12,402 bases of DNA from Treponema sp. (GCA_031259515.1 JAIRLK010000077.1:1-12402); one strand, 5' to 3'; positions 1 through 7,256 are shown, counted from the stretch's first letter. Notes: generated by a model from the letters alone, not told the origin. Numbers and translations are program-made.

Positions 1-137
1 TATTGTTATAAGTAGCTAATATAGTTAGCTCAGGCTAATTAAAGGGGGCTTGGGCGCTCTTTTCCGCGGGGACTGTTTCTACCTCTCTCTCAGCCCCCGC
101 GTTCATAAGGGTATTTAAAAAACCCCCCTCCGTTCTT
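1..137. other. Non-coding left edge with small dyads
   Basis: I see no convincing ORF here. The stretch begins AT-rich, with a short perfect dyad AGCTAA-TATAG-TTAGCT (14-30), and then becomes GC-rich with a hairpin at 65-101. A G/C-run segment (about 108-130) follows and leads into a terminator at 138-187. It may be the 3' end of a transcript entering from the left, or a small RNA. The window edge prevents a decision. Confidence 0.4.
65..101. other. GC-rich hairpin in the left-edge non-coding region
   Basis: CGCGGGG (65-71) pairs with CCCCGCG (95-101). After an A-C mismatch, CTG (73-75) pairs with CAG (91-93), leaving a pyrimidine-rich 15-base loop. No T-run follows, so it is not an obvious terminator. 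It could be part of a structured RNA ending at the terminator just to the right. Its function is unknown. Confidence 0.4.
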
Positions 138-187
138 AATCCGGCCGGATGCCAAAGCGCGTCACCCGGCATCCAGCCGGATTTTTT
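138..187 (+). terminator. Rho-independent terminator (plus strand)
   Basis: CCGGC-C-GGATGCC (141-153) pairs with GGCATCC-A-GCCGG (168-180), with one internal C-A mismatch. Flanking AAT/ATT pairs extend the stem, and a run of six T (182-187) follows. This is a canonical plus-strand terminator, although no plus-strand gene is visible before it in the window. On the minus strand the hairpin lies directly after the acyltransferase stop codon, but only ATTAAG follows it there, so it would end that transcript less efficiently. Confidence 0.8.
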
Positions 188-1092
188 CACCGCGGCTCTG
201 TTATGGACTTACCCGCCAAGAGGACTTTTTCCCGCTCCGGTTCCAGGGCGCGGTGCATATCATCCAGGATGCGCATAAGCGCGTCCGCCGTGGCCTGCTT
301 CTTGTCTTCCGCATCGGCGGCTTCGGACCGGACTTTTTCCCTGAAATCGGTGCAGGAAAGGACGGGACCGGCGGTCATGCGGACCACGTCGCGGCTTACA
401 AAGTCGTCCATCATGTAGCCCTGGCGGACATGAAGCACTTCGCCGTTTATCGCTACCGGGCACATATAATCGAAAGACTTGATATAGGAATCAATTTCCC
501 GCACGCCCCGTTTAGTGCTGAGATCCCAGGGCCGGTAACGGGTCCCGGAAGGAAATACCAGGATAAGTTTGCCCTTTGTCTTGATATCGAGCATGGATTT
601 CATGGCCTTCCGGTTAATTGAATTACTGCGTATTATTTCGTCCCGGTCCTTTACGGCGTCAAGGCCCATAAGGGAACGGCTGGGATATATGACAATGCGG
701 GTAAACGCGGCGGTAAACGCGGCCACCGCCGGGCTCTCTTCGTTCAACTTCATGCCGGCTATGGCAACCAGGGCGTCGGCAATCGCCGTTCCCCGTTTCC
801 CTTCTTTGCGCAACAGGTAAGAAAAGATGGGCAGATCCAGGTTGCTGTAATGTTCTAAAAGCAGAAGGCAGGATTTTCCCGACGCTGCTTTGGTATACGC
901 ATCTTCAAGGTGCTCAAATCCGCCGATCCCGGAACCCGGAAGCAGCAAGGTATCCGACATCTTGTCCAGTAAGGGCAGGATTTCCGGTACCCCTTGTTGG
1001 TATACATTATATTCGGTTATTTTCCCAAAGGATCTGTAAATTTGCAGGGCCTGAACGACCAGATCTTTGAATAAACCATTCAATGTTTCCAT
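187..1092 (-). CDS. PlsC/PlsB-like glycerolipid acyltransferase
   Basis: A 301-residue protein that probably transfers an acyl chain to glycerol-3-phosphate or lysophosphatidate during phospholipid synthesis at the inner face of the membrane. The acyltransferase HX4D motif is visible as H81-YSNL-D86, and a block IV-like FPSGTR at 180-185 matches the family's FPEGTR with Ser replacing Glu. No strong transmembrane helix is seen, so it would be soluble or peripheral. It has its own promoter and is separated from the amino acid transport operon by about 107 bases. No Shine-Dalgarno precedes the ATG, and the -10 hexamer ends six bases upstream, so translation is probably leaderless. I cannot tell a first-step GPAT from a second-step LPAAT activity by eye. 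The family call is good and the substrate uncertain. Confidence 0.8.
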   Translation of the reverse strand: METLNGLFKDLVVQALQIYRSFGKITEYNVYQQGVPEILPLLDKMSDTLLLPGSGIGGFEHLEDAYTKAASGKSCLLLLEHYSNLDLPIFSYLLRKEGKRGTAIADALVAIAGMKLNEESPAVAAFTAAFTRIVIYPSRSLMGLDAVKDRDEIIRSNSINRKAMKSMLDIKTKGKLILVFPSGTRYRPWDLSTKRGVREIDSYIKSFDYMCPVAINGEVLHVRQGYMMDDFVSRDVVRMTAGPVLSCTDFREKVRSEAADAEDKKQATADALMRILDDMHRALEPEREKVLLAGKSITEPR

Positions 1093-1098
1093 TCAGCT

Positions 1099-1128
1099 AG
1101 TATATCTTTGTGATGAATCGCCTGTCAA
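1099..1128 (-). promoter_or_regulatory. Sigma70-type promoter of the acyltransferase gene, probably leaderless
   Basis: Reading the minus strand, TTGACA (1128-1123), an 18-base spacer and TATACT (1104-1099) form a near-consensus promoter. The -10 box ends six bases before the ATG at 1092, so the usual start of transcription would coincide with the A of the start codon. Confidence 0.7.
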
Positions 1129-1199
1129 TGAAAGGGCAAAGACTGCGTAATAATTGCTCACCCTCTCGCGGCTAAACTCCTATCCGCTGAAAGCCCAGT

Positions 1200-1892
1200 T
1201 TACTGTTCAGAATGAAGGGAAAGCCCCTGCTCCGTCTTCGCGAGTTTGCGGACTATGCAGGAAAGGGAAAAGTTTATGACAAAATAGACCAGGGCGATAA
1301 AGCAGTAGAGGGCAAACACATGGGCGCTGGTAACTACCGTATTCTTCGAAATAATGCCCATGAGGTTTTTGGAATTAAAGAAGAATTCCGCGATGGCAAA
1401 CTGGGCGAAGAACGAAGTGTCCTTGATGGTCGTGATGATCTGGCTCATCAGGGAGGGGACTATGCGCATGAAGCACTGGGGCAGCACAATATACCACAGG
1501 GTTTGAAAGAAGTTGAAACCCTGGGAACGGGCGGCTTCGAACTGGCCCTTATCAATGGAGTTGAGTCCCCCCCGGACTATCTCCGCGATGATGGAAGAGG
1601 TGTAGAGGGTAAGGCCCAGCGCCCCCCGGATCAGGTAGTTGCCCAAAGGCAGCATAAAGATACAAACCAGAATCCACAAGAGGAGGGGAGTGCTGCGGAA
1701 GACTTCAATGTAGATTGCGGCGATTTTCCCCAGGAAGCGTTTCTCGTAATTACGGCACAGGGCCAAAACGGAACCCCAGAGTATGCTCACCAAAACGGTG
1801 GCAACCGAGAGGATCAGGGTAACCCGCAGGCCCGCCAAAAGATAGCGGATGTTGTCGGGCGTAAAAATATCAGCCAAAACCTGAAAGCTCAT
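1200..1892 (-). CDS. Polar amino acid ABC transporter permease (second subunit)
   Basis: A 230-residue HisM/GltK-type inner membrane permease that forms half of the translocation channel for an amino acid importer. It shows several hydrophobic segments (about 20-45, 57-82, 88-105, 185-215). The EAA-like cytoplasmic loop that docks on the ATPase is EAARSQGF at 119-126, continuing to IVLPQ near 139. FRSTPLL at 65-71 is a typical amino acid permease segment. Its start overlaps the stop of the upstream permease in an ATGA arrangement. An AAGGAGG at 1908-1902, nine bases before the ATG, supports this start and translational coupling. It is the last gene of the importer operon. No clear terminator with a T-run follows before the acyltransferase promoter. 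Confidence 0.9.
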   Translation of the reverse strand: MSFQVLADIFTPDNIRYLLAGLRVTLILSVATVLVSILWGSVLALCRNYEKRFLGKIAAIYIEVFRSTPLLLWILVCIFMLPLGNYLIRGALGLTLYTSSIIAEIVRGGLNSIDKGQFEAARSQGFNFFQTLWYIVLPQCFMRIVPSLMSQIITTIKDTSFFAQFAIAEFFFNSKNLMGIISKNTVVTSAHVFALYCFIALVYFVINFSLSCIVRKLAKTEQGLSLHSEQ

Positions 1893-2596
1893 GAAGCAGC
1901 GCCTCCTTGCTGGTCCTGTAGGCTCCGGTTTTTAAGGCGTACCTCATGTCGCCGGGCCCAGGAGACCAGGGGGAAGCAGAGCGTAAAGTAGAGCAGCCCA
2001 GTTACCACATAGGCCGGACCATAGCTTAAGGTACCGTTGGCAGCCCAGGATTGGGACCGGTACATAAGGTCTCCTCCGGCGATAAGGGCCAGGACGGAGG
2101 TGTTCTTGATAAGGTTCACCGCCTGGTTTCCCAAGGGGGGAAGCACGATGGTCAGGGTCTGAGGCAGGATGATCCACCGCATTGCCTGGAGGTATGAAAA
2201 CCCCTGGGAACGGGCGGCATCCATCTGGCCCCGGGGAATAGACGTAATGCCGGCCCGGACCACTTCCGACACATACGCCCCGTGGTAGATGCCGACACAG
2301 AGCATACCGATGACGAATACATCCAGCCTGATGCCGATATACGGCAGGGCGTTATAGGTGAAAAATACCTGAACTGCCAGCGGGGTATTCTGGAAGAATT
2401 CAACATAGACCCGGGCGATCAGCTTAGGTATCTTTTTATTCGATGTAGAAAAGAGGCCGAAGACGATCCCCAGGGCCAGGGCAAGGAGCAGGGCACAGAG
2501 GGATACGAGTATGGTAATACCGAAACCTTCCAAAAACAGTGGATATTCTCCAAATAAACGCTGCCAGCGCCAGAGCGCAAAGGGTCCCCTGCTCAT
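1889..2596 (-). CDS. Polar amino acid ABC transporter permease (first subunit)
   Basis: A 235-residue HisQ/GltJ-type permease, partner of the next gene in a heterodimeric channel. The N-terminal membrane segment runs about 25-50. FFQNTPLAVQVFF at 67-79 is the characteristic amino acid importer motif. The docking loop is DAARSQGF at 126-133 followed by WIILPQ. It starts five bases after the binding-protein stop and has no good Shine-Dalgarno, so translation probably depends on coupling to the gene before it. Its end overlaps the next permease by four bases. The order ATPase, binding protein, permease, permease, all on one strand, shows a complete importer. Confidence 0.9.
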   Translation of the reverse strand: MSRGPFALWRWQRLFGEYPLFLEGFGITILVSLCALLLALALGIVFGLFSTSNKKIPKLIARVYVEFFQNTPLAVQVFFTYNALPYIGIRLDVFVIGMLCVGIYHGAYVSEVVRAGITSIPRGQMDAARSQGFSYLQAMRWIILPQTLTIVLPPLGNQAVNLIKNTSVLALIAGGDLMYRSQSWAANGTLSYGPAYVVTGLLYFTLCFPLVSWARRHEVRLKNRSLQDQQGGAAS

Positions 2597-2601
2597 AGCC
2601 G

Positions 2602-3399
2602 TTATATCTTGTACTTATCGGTAAGGGCTTTGATCGTCCCGTCGCCCAGCCACTTCTGAATGAGGCCGTCAATATACGAGGCAAGCTCTTTGTTGTCGAA
2701 CTTGCTGGCAACTCCGTAGTCCTGGGGAGAGAAGGCGTCGTCCAGAAGCACGGTTTCGCTGTCCAGATAGCCCCGGAGTATGGACCGGTCCACGCTAAAG
2801 GCGTCTACCCGTCCGGAATCCAGGGCCGCCTTGATCTCGGGATAGGTGGCGAATTCCGCGAATTTGACCGAAGCCCCGACAGCCGAAGCTGCGGCTTCAA
2901 GCGCCTGCCGGCTCGTGGCGGACTGGGCAACCCCGACGGTTTTCCCGTCAAGCCCGTCAAGCCCGCTGATCCCTGCGGCTTTTTTTACCAGAAGCCCTAC
3001 CGCATCGGTGTAGTAGCTGGTGGAAAAGTTATAGGTGAGTTTCCGTTCCTCGGTGATGGTGAAGGTAGCGATCACCAGGTCTATGTCGCCGTTATCCAGC
3101 AGGGGGCCCCGGGTGGCCGCAGTTACCGGGGTAAAGGCCACTTTAGCGGCGTCCCCCAGGATTTCCTTGGCGATCAACCCCGAAAGCTCGATCTCGAACC
3201 CTTCGTAGGTATTGGAGGCGGTATTGAGGAGGCCGAAATTCGGCACATCCGATTTTACCCCTACTTTCAAAACCCCCGCGTTGCGGATTTTGTCAAGCTG
3301 CCCCCCTTGGGCGCTTTCTGTTTTTCCGCCGGCAAATACTGTCCCGGCTACAGCCGCAAGAATCAAAGCCGCGCATAAGATTTTTTTCGCAAACTTCAT
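2602..3399 (-). CDS. PEB1-like aspartate/glutamate-binding protein of an ABC importer
   Basis: A 265-residue periplasmic solute-binding protein, type II fold (SBP_bac_3 family). The signal peptide covers residues 1-23: two lysines, a hydrophobic core, then VFA-GG, a signal peptidase I site. The only nearby Cys (C9) sits inside the hydrophobic core, so this is not a lipoprotein. The mature part closely follows Campylobacter PEB1a as I remember it: GVLKVGVKSDVPNFG (42-56), TRGPLLDNG (96-104), IATFTITEERK (110-120), GVAQSATS (156-163) and RVDAFSVD (197-204). That points to aspartate/glutamate, with R97, R119 and D204 as likely ligand contacts. A longer reading from a TTG at 3417 would swallow the Shine-Dalgarno, so I place the start at the ATG at 3399, with AAGGAGG at 3414-3408. 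The substrate is inferred from resemblance. Confidence 0.88.
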   Translation of the reverse strand: MKFAKKILCAALILAAVAGTVFAGGKTESAQGGQLDKIRNAGVLKVGVKSDVPNFGLLNTASNTYEGFEIELSGLIAKEILGDAAKVAFTPVTAATRGPLLDNGDIDLVIATFTITEERKLTYNFSTSYYTDAVGLLVKKAAGISGLDGLDGKTVGVAQSATSRQALEAAASAVGASVKFAEFATYPEIKAALDSGRVDAFSVDRSILRGYLDSETVLLDDAFSPQDYGVASKFDNKELASYIDGLIQKWLGDGTIKALTDKYKI

Positions 3400-3418
3400 T
3401 CTTCTTTCCTCCTTCAAA

Positions 3419-3454
3419 ATTTTTTATCAATTTTTTATCGCGATTTTTTATCGC
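3419..3454. repeat. Three-copy AT-rich repeat between ATPase and binding-protein genes
   Basis: On the plus strand the core ATTTTTTATC occurs at 3419-3428, 3430-3439 and 3443-3452. The last two copies carry an extra GC, so GCGAT-AAAAA-ATCGC can also fold as a small hairpin. The repeat spans the ATPase stop codon and most of the 48-base gap before the binding-protein gene. It may act as an RNA processing or stability element that raises binding-protein yield. That role is inference. Confidence 0.5.
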
Positions 3455-4170
3455 AAAATTTTACTCAGAAACACGCTGGTACGCTCGTTTTTGGGATGTT
3501 CAAAAAACTCCGCCGGCGGACCCTCCTCTACCAGAACGCCGTTATCCATGAAGATGACCCGGTCGGCTACCTGCCTGGCAAAACCCATCTCGTGGGTAAC
3601 CACCACCATCGTGATAGATTCGCGGGAAAGGCGTATCATCACGTCCAGAACCTCCTGCACCATCTCGGGGTCCAGGGCGGAAGTCGGCTCGTCAAAAAGC
3701 AGGATCTTCTGTTTGGTAGCCAAGGCCCGTGCAATGGCGATGCGCTGTTGTTGCCCCCCGGAAAGCGTGGCCGGATAGGCGGCGGCTTTATCCCGCAGAC
3801 CCACCACGTCTAAATAGTGATAGGCGATTTCCTCCGCTTGGGCGCGGCTCTTTTTCTGGAGCTTGACCGGCGCCAGGGTAATATTTGCCAGGACAGACAT
3901 GTGCGGGTAGAGGTTGAATTGCTGGAAAACCATAGCGCAATAACTCCGTACCAGGTAAGTACGGCTATGGTGAGTAAGAAGTTCCCCGTTCAAGAGGACA
4001 TCCCCATCGGTGGGTTCTTCCAGGCCGTTGATGCACCGGATAAGGGTACTTTTTCCCGACCCCGAAGGTCCGATAATCGTAACCTTTTCCCCCTCCCGGA
4101 CATGGAGGCAGATGTTCTTCAATACCTCCAAATTCCCAAAGGATTTACAGACCTCTTTCAGCCGGATCAT
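3448..4170 (-). CDS. Polar amino acid ABC transporter ATP-binding protein
   Basis: A 240-residue ATPase of the GlnQ/HisP/GltL type that powers the importer encoded downstream. All nucleotide-binding motifs are present: Walker A GPSGSGKST (34-42), Q-loop FQQFNLYPH (82-90), signature LSGGQ (136-140), Walker B ILLFDE (156-161), D-loop SALD (164-167) and H-loop H193. Length is normal for the family. The frame is open to 4221, but the ATG at 4170 begins the conserved MIRLKEV and has GGAGG five bases upstream (4180-4176), so it is the start. It is the first gene of a four-gene minus-strand operon and lies divergent from the aldehyde dehydrogenase gene. Confidence 0.93.
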   Translation of the reverse strand: MIRLKEVCKSFGNLEVLKNICLHVREGEKVTIIGPSGSGKSTLIRCINGLEEPTDGDVLLNGELLTHHSRTYLVRSYCAMVFQQFNLYPHMSVLANITLAPVKLQKKSRAQAEEIAYHYLDVVGLRDKAAAYPATLSGGQQQRIAIARALATKQKILLFDEPTSALDPEMVQEVLDVMIRLSRESITMVVVTHEMGFARQVADRVIFMDNGVLVEEGPPAEFFEHPKNERTSVFLSKILR

Positions 4171-4210
4171 CAAAACCTCCCTTACCATAAACGCCAACCG
4201 CAAAAATGCA

Positions 4211-4231
4211 TAAATATACACTAAATATACA
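4211..4231. repeat. Direct repeat TAAATATACA over the transport-operon promoter
   Basis: TAAATATACA occurs at 4211-4220 and 4222-4231, a spacing of 11 bases or one helical turn. The second copy covers the -10 box of the minus-strand promoter. It could be a two-site operator for a repressor of the amino acid importer, or chance in an AT-rich stretch. Confidence 0.35.
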
Positions 4232-4252
4232 AAAAAGTGAAAATTTATGCAA
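4224..4252 (-). promoter_or_regulatory. Promoter of the amino acid ABC operon
   Basis: On the minus strand TTGCAT (4252-4247), a 17-base spacer and TATATT (4229-4224) form a good sigma70-type promoter. Transcription would start near 4217 and leave a leader of about 47 bases before the ATPase ATG at 4170. Confidence 0.6.
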
Positions 4253-4296
4253 GAGGCGTTTGAGGATCCGGCAGAACAGAATAAATTTTTATTTTT

Positions 4297-4325
4297 TTGA
4301 CAGGGCCGGAAAGGGCTGGTATACT
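4297..4325 (+). promoter_or_regulatory. Consensus sigma70 promoter of the aldehyde dehydrogenase gene
   Basis: A perfect TTGACA (4297-4302), an exact 17-base spacer and TATACT (4320-4325) are present. The predicted transcript starts near 4332, giving a leader of about 47 bases that is mostly A/T, with GGAGG at 4368-4372 six bases before the ATG. The promoter looks strong, and I see no obvious operator dyad in it. Confidence 0.85.
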
Positions 4326-4378
4326 ATCCATATATTTACTTATATGTAGGTATATAACTATTAGTATGGAGGTAGCGT

Positions 4379-5857
4379 ATGAAACCTAATTTCAAGAGCC
4401 GGTACCAGTTGCTTATCAACGGTAAATGGAAAGATGCCGCCGATGGAGCGGTCTTTGATGTGTATTCCCCTTCCAGCGGGGAGAAGCTGGCATCTTGCGC
4501 CCAGGCAGCTGACAAGGATGTGGATGAGGCCGTAGATGCCGCCTGGAAAGCCTTTGCCTCCTGGAAGCTCAAGACTCCCCCGGAACGGTCAAAAATCCTT
4601 ACCAAGATCGGCGACATCATCAACCAGAACAAGGAAGAATTGGCCACTATCGAATCTATGGACAACGGTAAACCCATACGGGAAACCCTGGCCATTGATG
4701 TACCCTTTTCGGCGGAACATTTTTACTATTTTGCTGGCGCTATCCTGGCGGAGGAAGGCAGCGCTTCCATGCTGGACGAAAACACCCTCAGCCTCATCCT
4801 CAGGGAGCCCATCGGCGTGGTAGGCCAGATTGTCCCTTGGAACTTCCCCTTCCTCATGGCCGCGTGGAAACTGGCTCCCGTGCTTGCCGCGGGCTGCTGT
4901 ACGGTATTTAAGCCTTCAAGTTATACGTCTTTAAGCGTGATCCGCCTGGCGGAACTGATTCAGGATGTGCTGCCTCCGGGGGTCTTTAACGTGATCACCG
5001 GCTCCGGTTCCAAATCCGGTGATTATATGCTCAAACACGAGGGCTTCTCAAAACTTGCCTTTACTGGTTCCACCGAAATCGGTTGCGCAGTGGCCGATGC
5101 GGCGGCTTCAAAACTGATCCCCGCCACCCTGGAATTGGGAGGTAAATCGGCAAACATCTATTTTGACGACTGCAATATGGATCTTGCCCTGGACGGCCTA
5201 CAGTTGGGCATACTCTTTAACCAGGGCCAGGTCTGTTGCGCCGGTTCCCGTGTCTTTGTGCAGGAAAAAATCTACGATGAATTTGTCAAACGGGCGGTGG
5301 AGGCCTTTAAGAAAGTAAAGGTCGGGGACCCCCTGGACCCCGCCACCCAAATGGGCGCCCTCATCTACGAAGCCCACATGAAAGACGTGCTTGAGTACAT
5401 TGAGATAGGCAAAAAAGAAGGGGCCAAAGTAATCGTCGGCGGCGAGCAGATCACCACAGACGGCCTGGATAAAGGCTTTTTCATTCAGCCCACCCTGCTG
5501 GCCGACGTAACCAACGACATGCGGGTTGCCCAGGAGGAAATCTTCGGCCCCGTGGCGGCGATCATCAAATTCAAAACCGAGGATGAAGTGATCAAAATGG
5601 CCAACGATTCGGTCTACGGATTGGGCGGCGCGGTGTGGACCAGGGACCTTAACCGGGCCATCCGGGTTTCCCGGGCCATTGAGACCGGCCGTATGTGGGT
5701 AAACACCTACAACTCCATTCCCGCCGGCGCGCCCTTCGGCGGTTACAAAAAATCCGGCATAGGCCGGGAGACCCACAAGATCATCCTGGAACACTACACC
5801 CAGATGAAGAACATCATGATCAACCTCAACGAAGCGCCTACGGGGTTCTATCCTTGA
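4379..5857 (+). CDS. NAD(P)-dependent aldehyde dehydrogenase (ALDH1/2-like)
   Basis: A 492-residue cytoplasmic enzyme of the ALDH superfamily, normal length, oxidising an aldehyde to its carboxylic acid. Seen motifs are PWNFP (153-157) with the oxyanion asparagine N155, K178 in FKPS for cofactor binding, FTGSTEIG (228-235), general base E252 in LELGG, catalytic C286 in NQGQVCCAGS (281-290), EEIFGP in the C-terminal third, and PFGGYKKSGIGRE near the end. At the position that usually carries a glutamate contacting the NAD ribose, the sequence reads KPSS, with S181. This would permit NADP use. The gene has its own strong promoter and Shine-Dalgarno and ends against a convergent hairpin shared with pepT. 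Substrate is not readable from context; acetaldehyde, betaine aldehyde or an amino-aldehyde are possible. Confidence 0.92.
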   Translation: MKPNFKSRYQLLINGKWKDAADGAVFDVYSPSSGEKLASCAQAADKDVDEAVDAAWKAFASWKLKTPPERSKILTKIGDIINQNKEELATIESMDNGKPIRETLAIDVPFSAEHFYYFAGAILAEEGSASMLDENTLSLILREPIGVVGQIVPWNFPFLMAAWKLAPVLAAGCCTVFKPSSYTSLSVIRLAELIQDVLPPGVFNVITGSGSKSGDYMLKHEGFSKLAFTGSTEIGCAVADAAASKLIPATLELGGKSANIYFDDCNMDLALDGLQLGILFNQGQVCCAGSRVFVQEKIYDEFVKRAVEAFKKVKVGDPLDPATQMGALIYEAHMKDVLEYIEIGKKEGAKVIVGGEQITTDGLDKGFFIQPTLLADVTNDMRVAQEEIFGPVAAIIKFKTEDEVIKMANDSVYGLGGAVWTRDLNRAIRVSRAIETGRMWVNTYNSIPAGAPFGGYKKSGIGRETHKIILEHYTQMKNIMINLNEAPTGFYP

Positions 5858-5918
5858 GGGAAGTGAAGTTTTAGGAGAGGGCCGCTTTCTCGTTGCGATT
5901 TATCGCAAAGCAGGACCG

Positions 5919-5953
5919 ACAGCCGCCGCCCCCAAAACGGGGGCGGCGGCTGT
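5919..5953. terminator. 15-bp GC hairpin between convergent ALDH and pepT genes
   Basis: A perfect 15-base stem (5919-5933 with 5939-5953) rich in CCG/CGG encloses the loop AAAAC. It overlaps the last base of the pepT stop codon and lies about 60 bases after the aldehyde dehydrogenase stop. Its placement suggests a bidirectional terminator, but neither strand shows a T-run, so Rho or RNA-end protection may be involved. Just to its left is a small dyad, TTGCGAT-TT-ATCGCAA (5893-5908). Confidence 0.65.
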
Positions 5954-7221
5954 TATCCCCCCAGCGTCCCCCAGAGCCGGATGAGTTCGATGACTACCTT
6001 ACAGGCCGCCGTCATTTCGGGAACCGAGACCCATTCAACGCGGCTGTGGTAGTTCCGGCCTCCGGTAAAGATGTTGGGCGTGGGGATTCCTATCTCCGTA
6101 AGCCGGGAACCATCGGTACCGCCCCGTATGGGCTTAAGGCGGAACTCCACCCCGGCGTTGCGGGCGGCCTTTTTCAGTATTTCCAGGACTTCCGGACGAG
6201 CCTCTATTTTTTCCCTCATGTTGTAATATTGCGGCTTCGCGTTGACCTCTACGCGGCCTCCGGGAAACTGGGCTTCCACGGTCTGGGCAAAACGCTCCAG
6301 GGCCGCAACCCGCCGTTCCGCGTCCCGGCGCTCAAAGTCCCGGATGATAAGCTCCAGGGAGGCCTCCTCATGATTGCCCGTGATCTCCATAAGGCAGTAA
6401 TACCCGTAATAACCGTCAGTGGCTTCCGGGCTTTCGTTCCGGGGAAGCAGGGCGGCAAAGGATGCGGCCATCAGGGCGGCATTCACCAGACGGCCCCGTG
6501 CTGCGCCGGGATGTATGGCCTTCCCGGTAAAACGGACTTCCACAGCGTAGGCATTGAAACACTCGGTTTCCAGTTCCCCCAGGGGACCGCCGTCCAGGGT
6601 ATAGCAGGCGGCGGCTTTGAGGGTTTCCAGGGGGAATTCCGGAAGGCCCTTGCCGGTTTCCTCGTCCGGGGAGAAGATGATCTCCACCGGGCCACGCTCA
6701 ATTTCAGGATGAGCCAGCAGGTACTCCAGGGCCACCATGATTTCGGCAATGCCCGCCTTGTCATCCGCCCCCAGGAGGGTTGTTCCATCGGTGTGAATGA
6801 TAGTCTTGCCCTTCTGAGCGGCCAGGTCCGGATCCGCGTCCGGGTCCAGCGCCAGATTGTCCGCCAGGCTAATGTGTCCGCCGCCGTATTTTTCCACGAC
6901 TTGGGGCTTCACATCTCCGCCGGGGGCATCATCGGAGGTGTCCAGGTGAGCAAGAAAACCCACCGTAGGGCGCCCCTCTTTGCCAGGAGAAGCGGGGAGC
7001 CGGGCAATCACATAGCAATGATCCGTTAATACCACATCGGTAAGACCCAGGCCGCGAAGTTCCTCCACCAGGAGTTTAGCCAGGTCCCATTGGCCCAGGG
7101 TGGAGGGGGTAGCCGGAACATGATGATCGCTGGTGGTCTTGATACGAACATAGCGCAAAAAACGGGAAACAATGGCCTCCGTTATGGCGGCGTCGTTGAG
7201 TTGGGGAGTAAGATTTGTCAT
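5953..7221 (-). CDS. pepT: Peptidase T (tripeptide aminopeptidase, M20B)
   Basis: A 422-residue dinuclear zinc aminopeptidase that removes the N-terminal residue from tripeptides in the cytoplasm; length is close to E. coli PepT (about 408). The N-terminal RFLRYVRIKTTS and PSTLGQWDLAKLL match the family. Metal and catalytic residues can be assigned: H92 and D94 in AHLDT, D153 in LLGADDKAG, E187 (general base) and E188 in SPDEETG, D210 in TLDGG, and H392 in NYHS. The lid-domain FTGKAIHPG (231-239) is also present. The only sensible start is the ATG at 7221. It has no Shine-Dalgarno, and a CATACT box six bases upstream suggests a leaderless transcript. Together with the acidic amino acid importer it points to peptide and amino acid use. 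Confidence 0.95.
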   Translation of the reverse strand: MTNLTPQLNDAAITEAIVSRFLRYVRIKTTSDHHVPATPSTLGQWDLAKLLVEELRGLGLTDVVLTDHCYVIARLPASPGKEGRPTVGFLAHLDTSDDAPGGDVKPQVVEKYGGGHISLADNLALDPDADPDLAAQKGKTIIHTDGTTLLGADDKAGIAEIMVALEYLLAHPEIERGPVEIIFSPDEETGKGLPEFPLETLKAAACYTLDGGPLGELETECFNAYAVEVRFTGKAIHPGAARGRLVNAALMAASFAALLPRNESPEATDGYYGYYCLMEITGNHEEASLELIIRDFERRDAERRVAALERFAQTVEAQFPGGRVEVNAKPQYYNMREKIEARPEVLEILKKAARNAGVEFRLKPIRGGTDGSRLTEIGIPTPNIFTGGRNYHSRVEWVSVPEMTAACKVVIELIRLWGTLGG

Positions 7222-7227
7222 AGGTTA

Positions 7228-7256
7228 AGTATGAAGGGAAAAGAAGGCGCGGTAAA
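7228..7256 (-). promoter_or_regulatory. Putative leaderless promoter of pepT
   Basis: On the minus strand TTTACC (7256-7251), 17 bases, then CATACT (7233-7228), which ends six bases before the pepT ATG. Each box matches the consensus at four of six positions. The case rests on the spacing and on the absence of any Shine-Dalgarno. A TATAAT further upstream (7299-7294) is an alternative -10 but lacks a recognisable -35. Confidence 0.4.

Noticed and set aside
14..40. TAGCTCAGG resembling a tRNA D-arm near the left edge
   Set aside because: No acceptor, anticodon or T-arm pairing follows, so it is not a tRNA.
1212..1991. A 259-codon plus-strand ORF opposite the two permease genes
   Set aside because: It is antisense to two clear ABC permeases, its product is highly charged and low in complexity with no family features, and no ribosome site fits. 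It is a shadow of the permease codon pattern.
3373..3399. Lipoprotein signal for the binding protein (Cys in the signal peptide)
   Set aside because: C9 lies within the hydrophobic core, too close to the N-terminus and without a following mature region. The VFA-GG site at 21-25 is a better signal peptidase I site.
5893..7029. A 378-codon plus-strand ORF opposite pepT
   Set aside because: The pepT frame carries all zinc and catalytic residues. The opposite frame is rich in Gly, Arg and Pro without domains.
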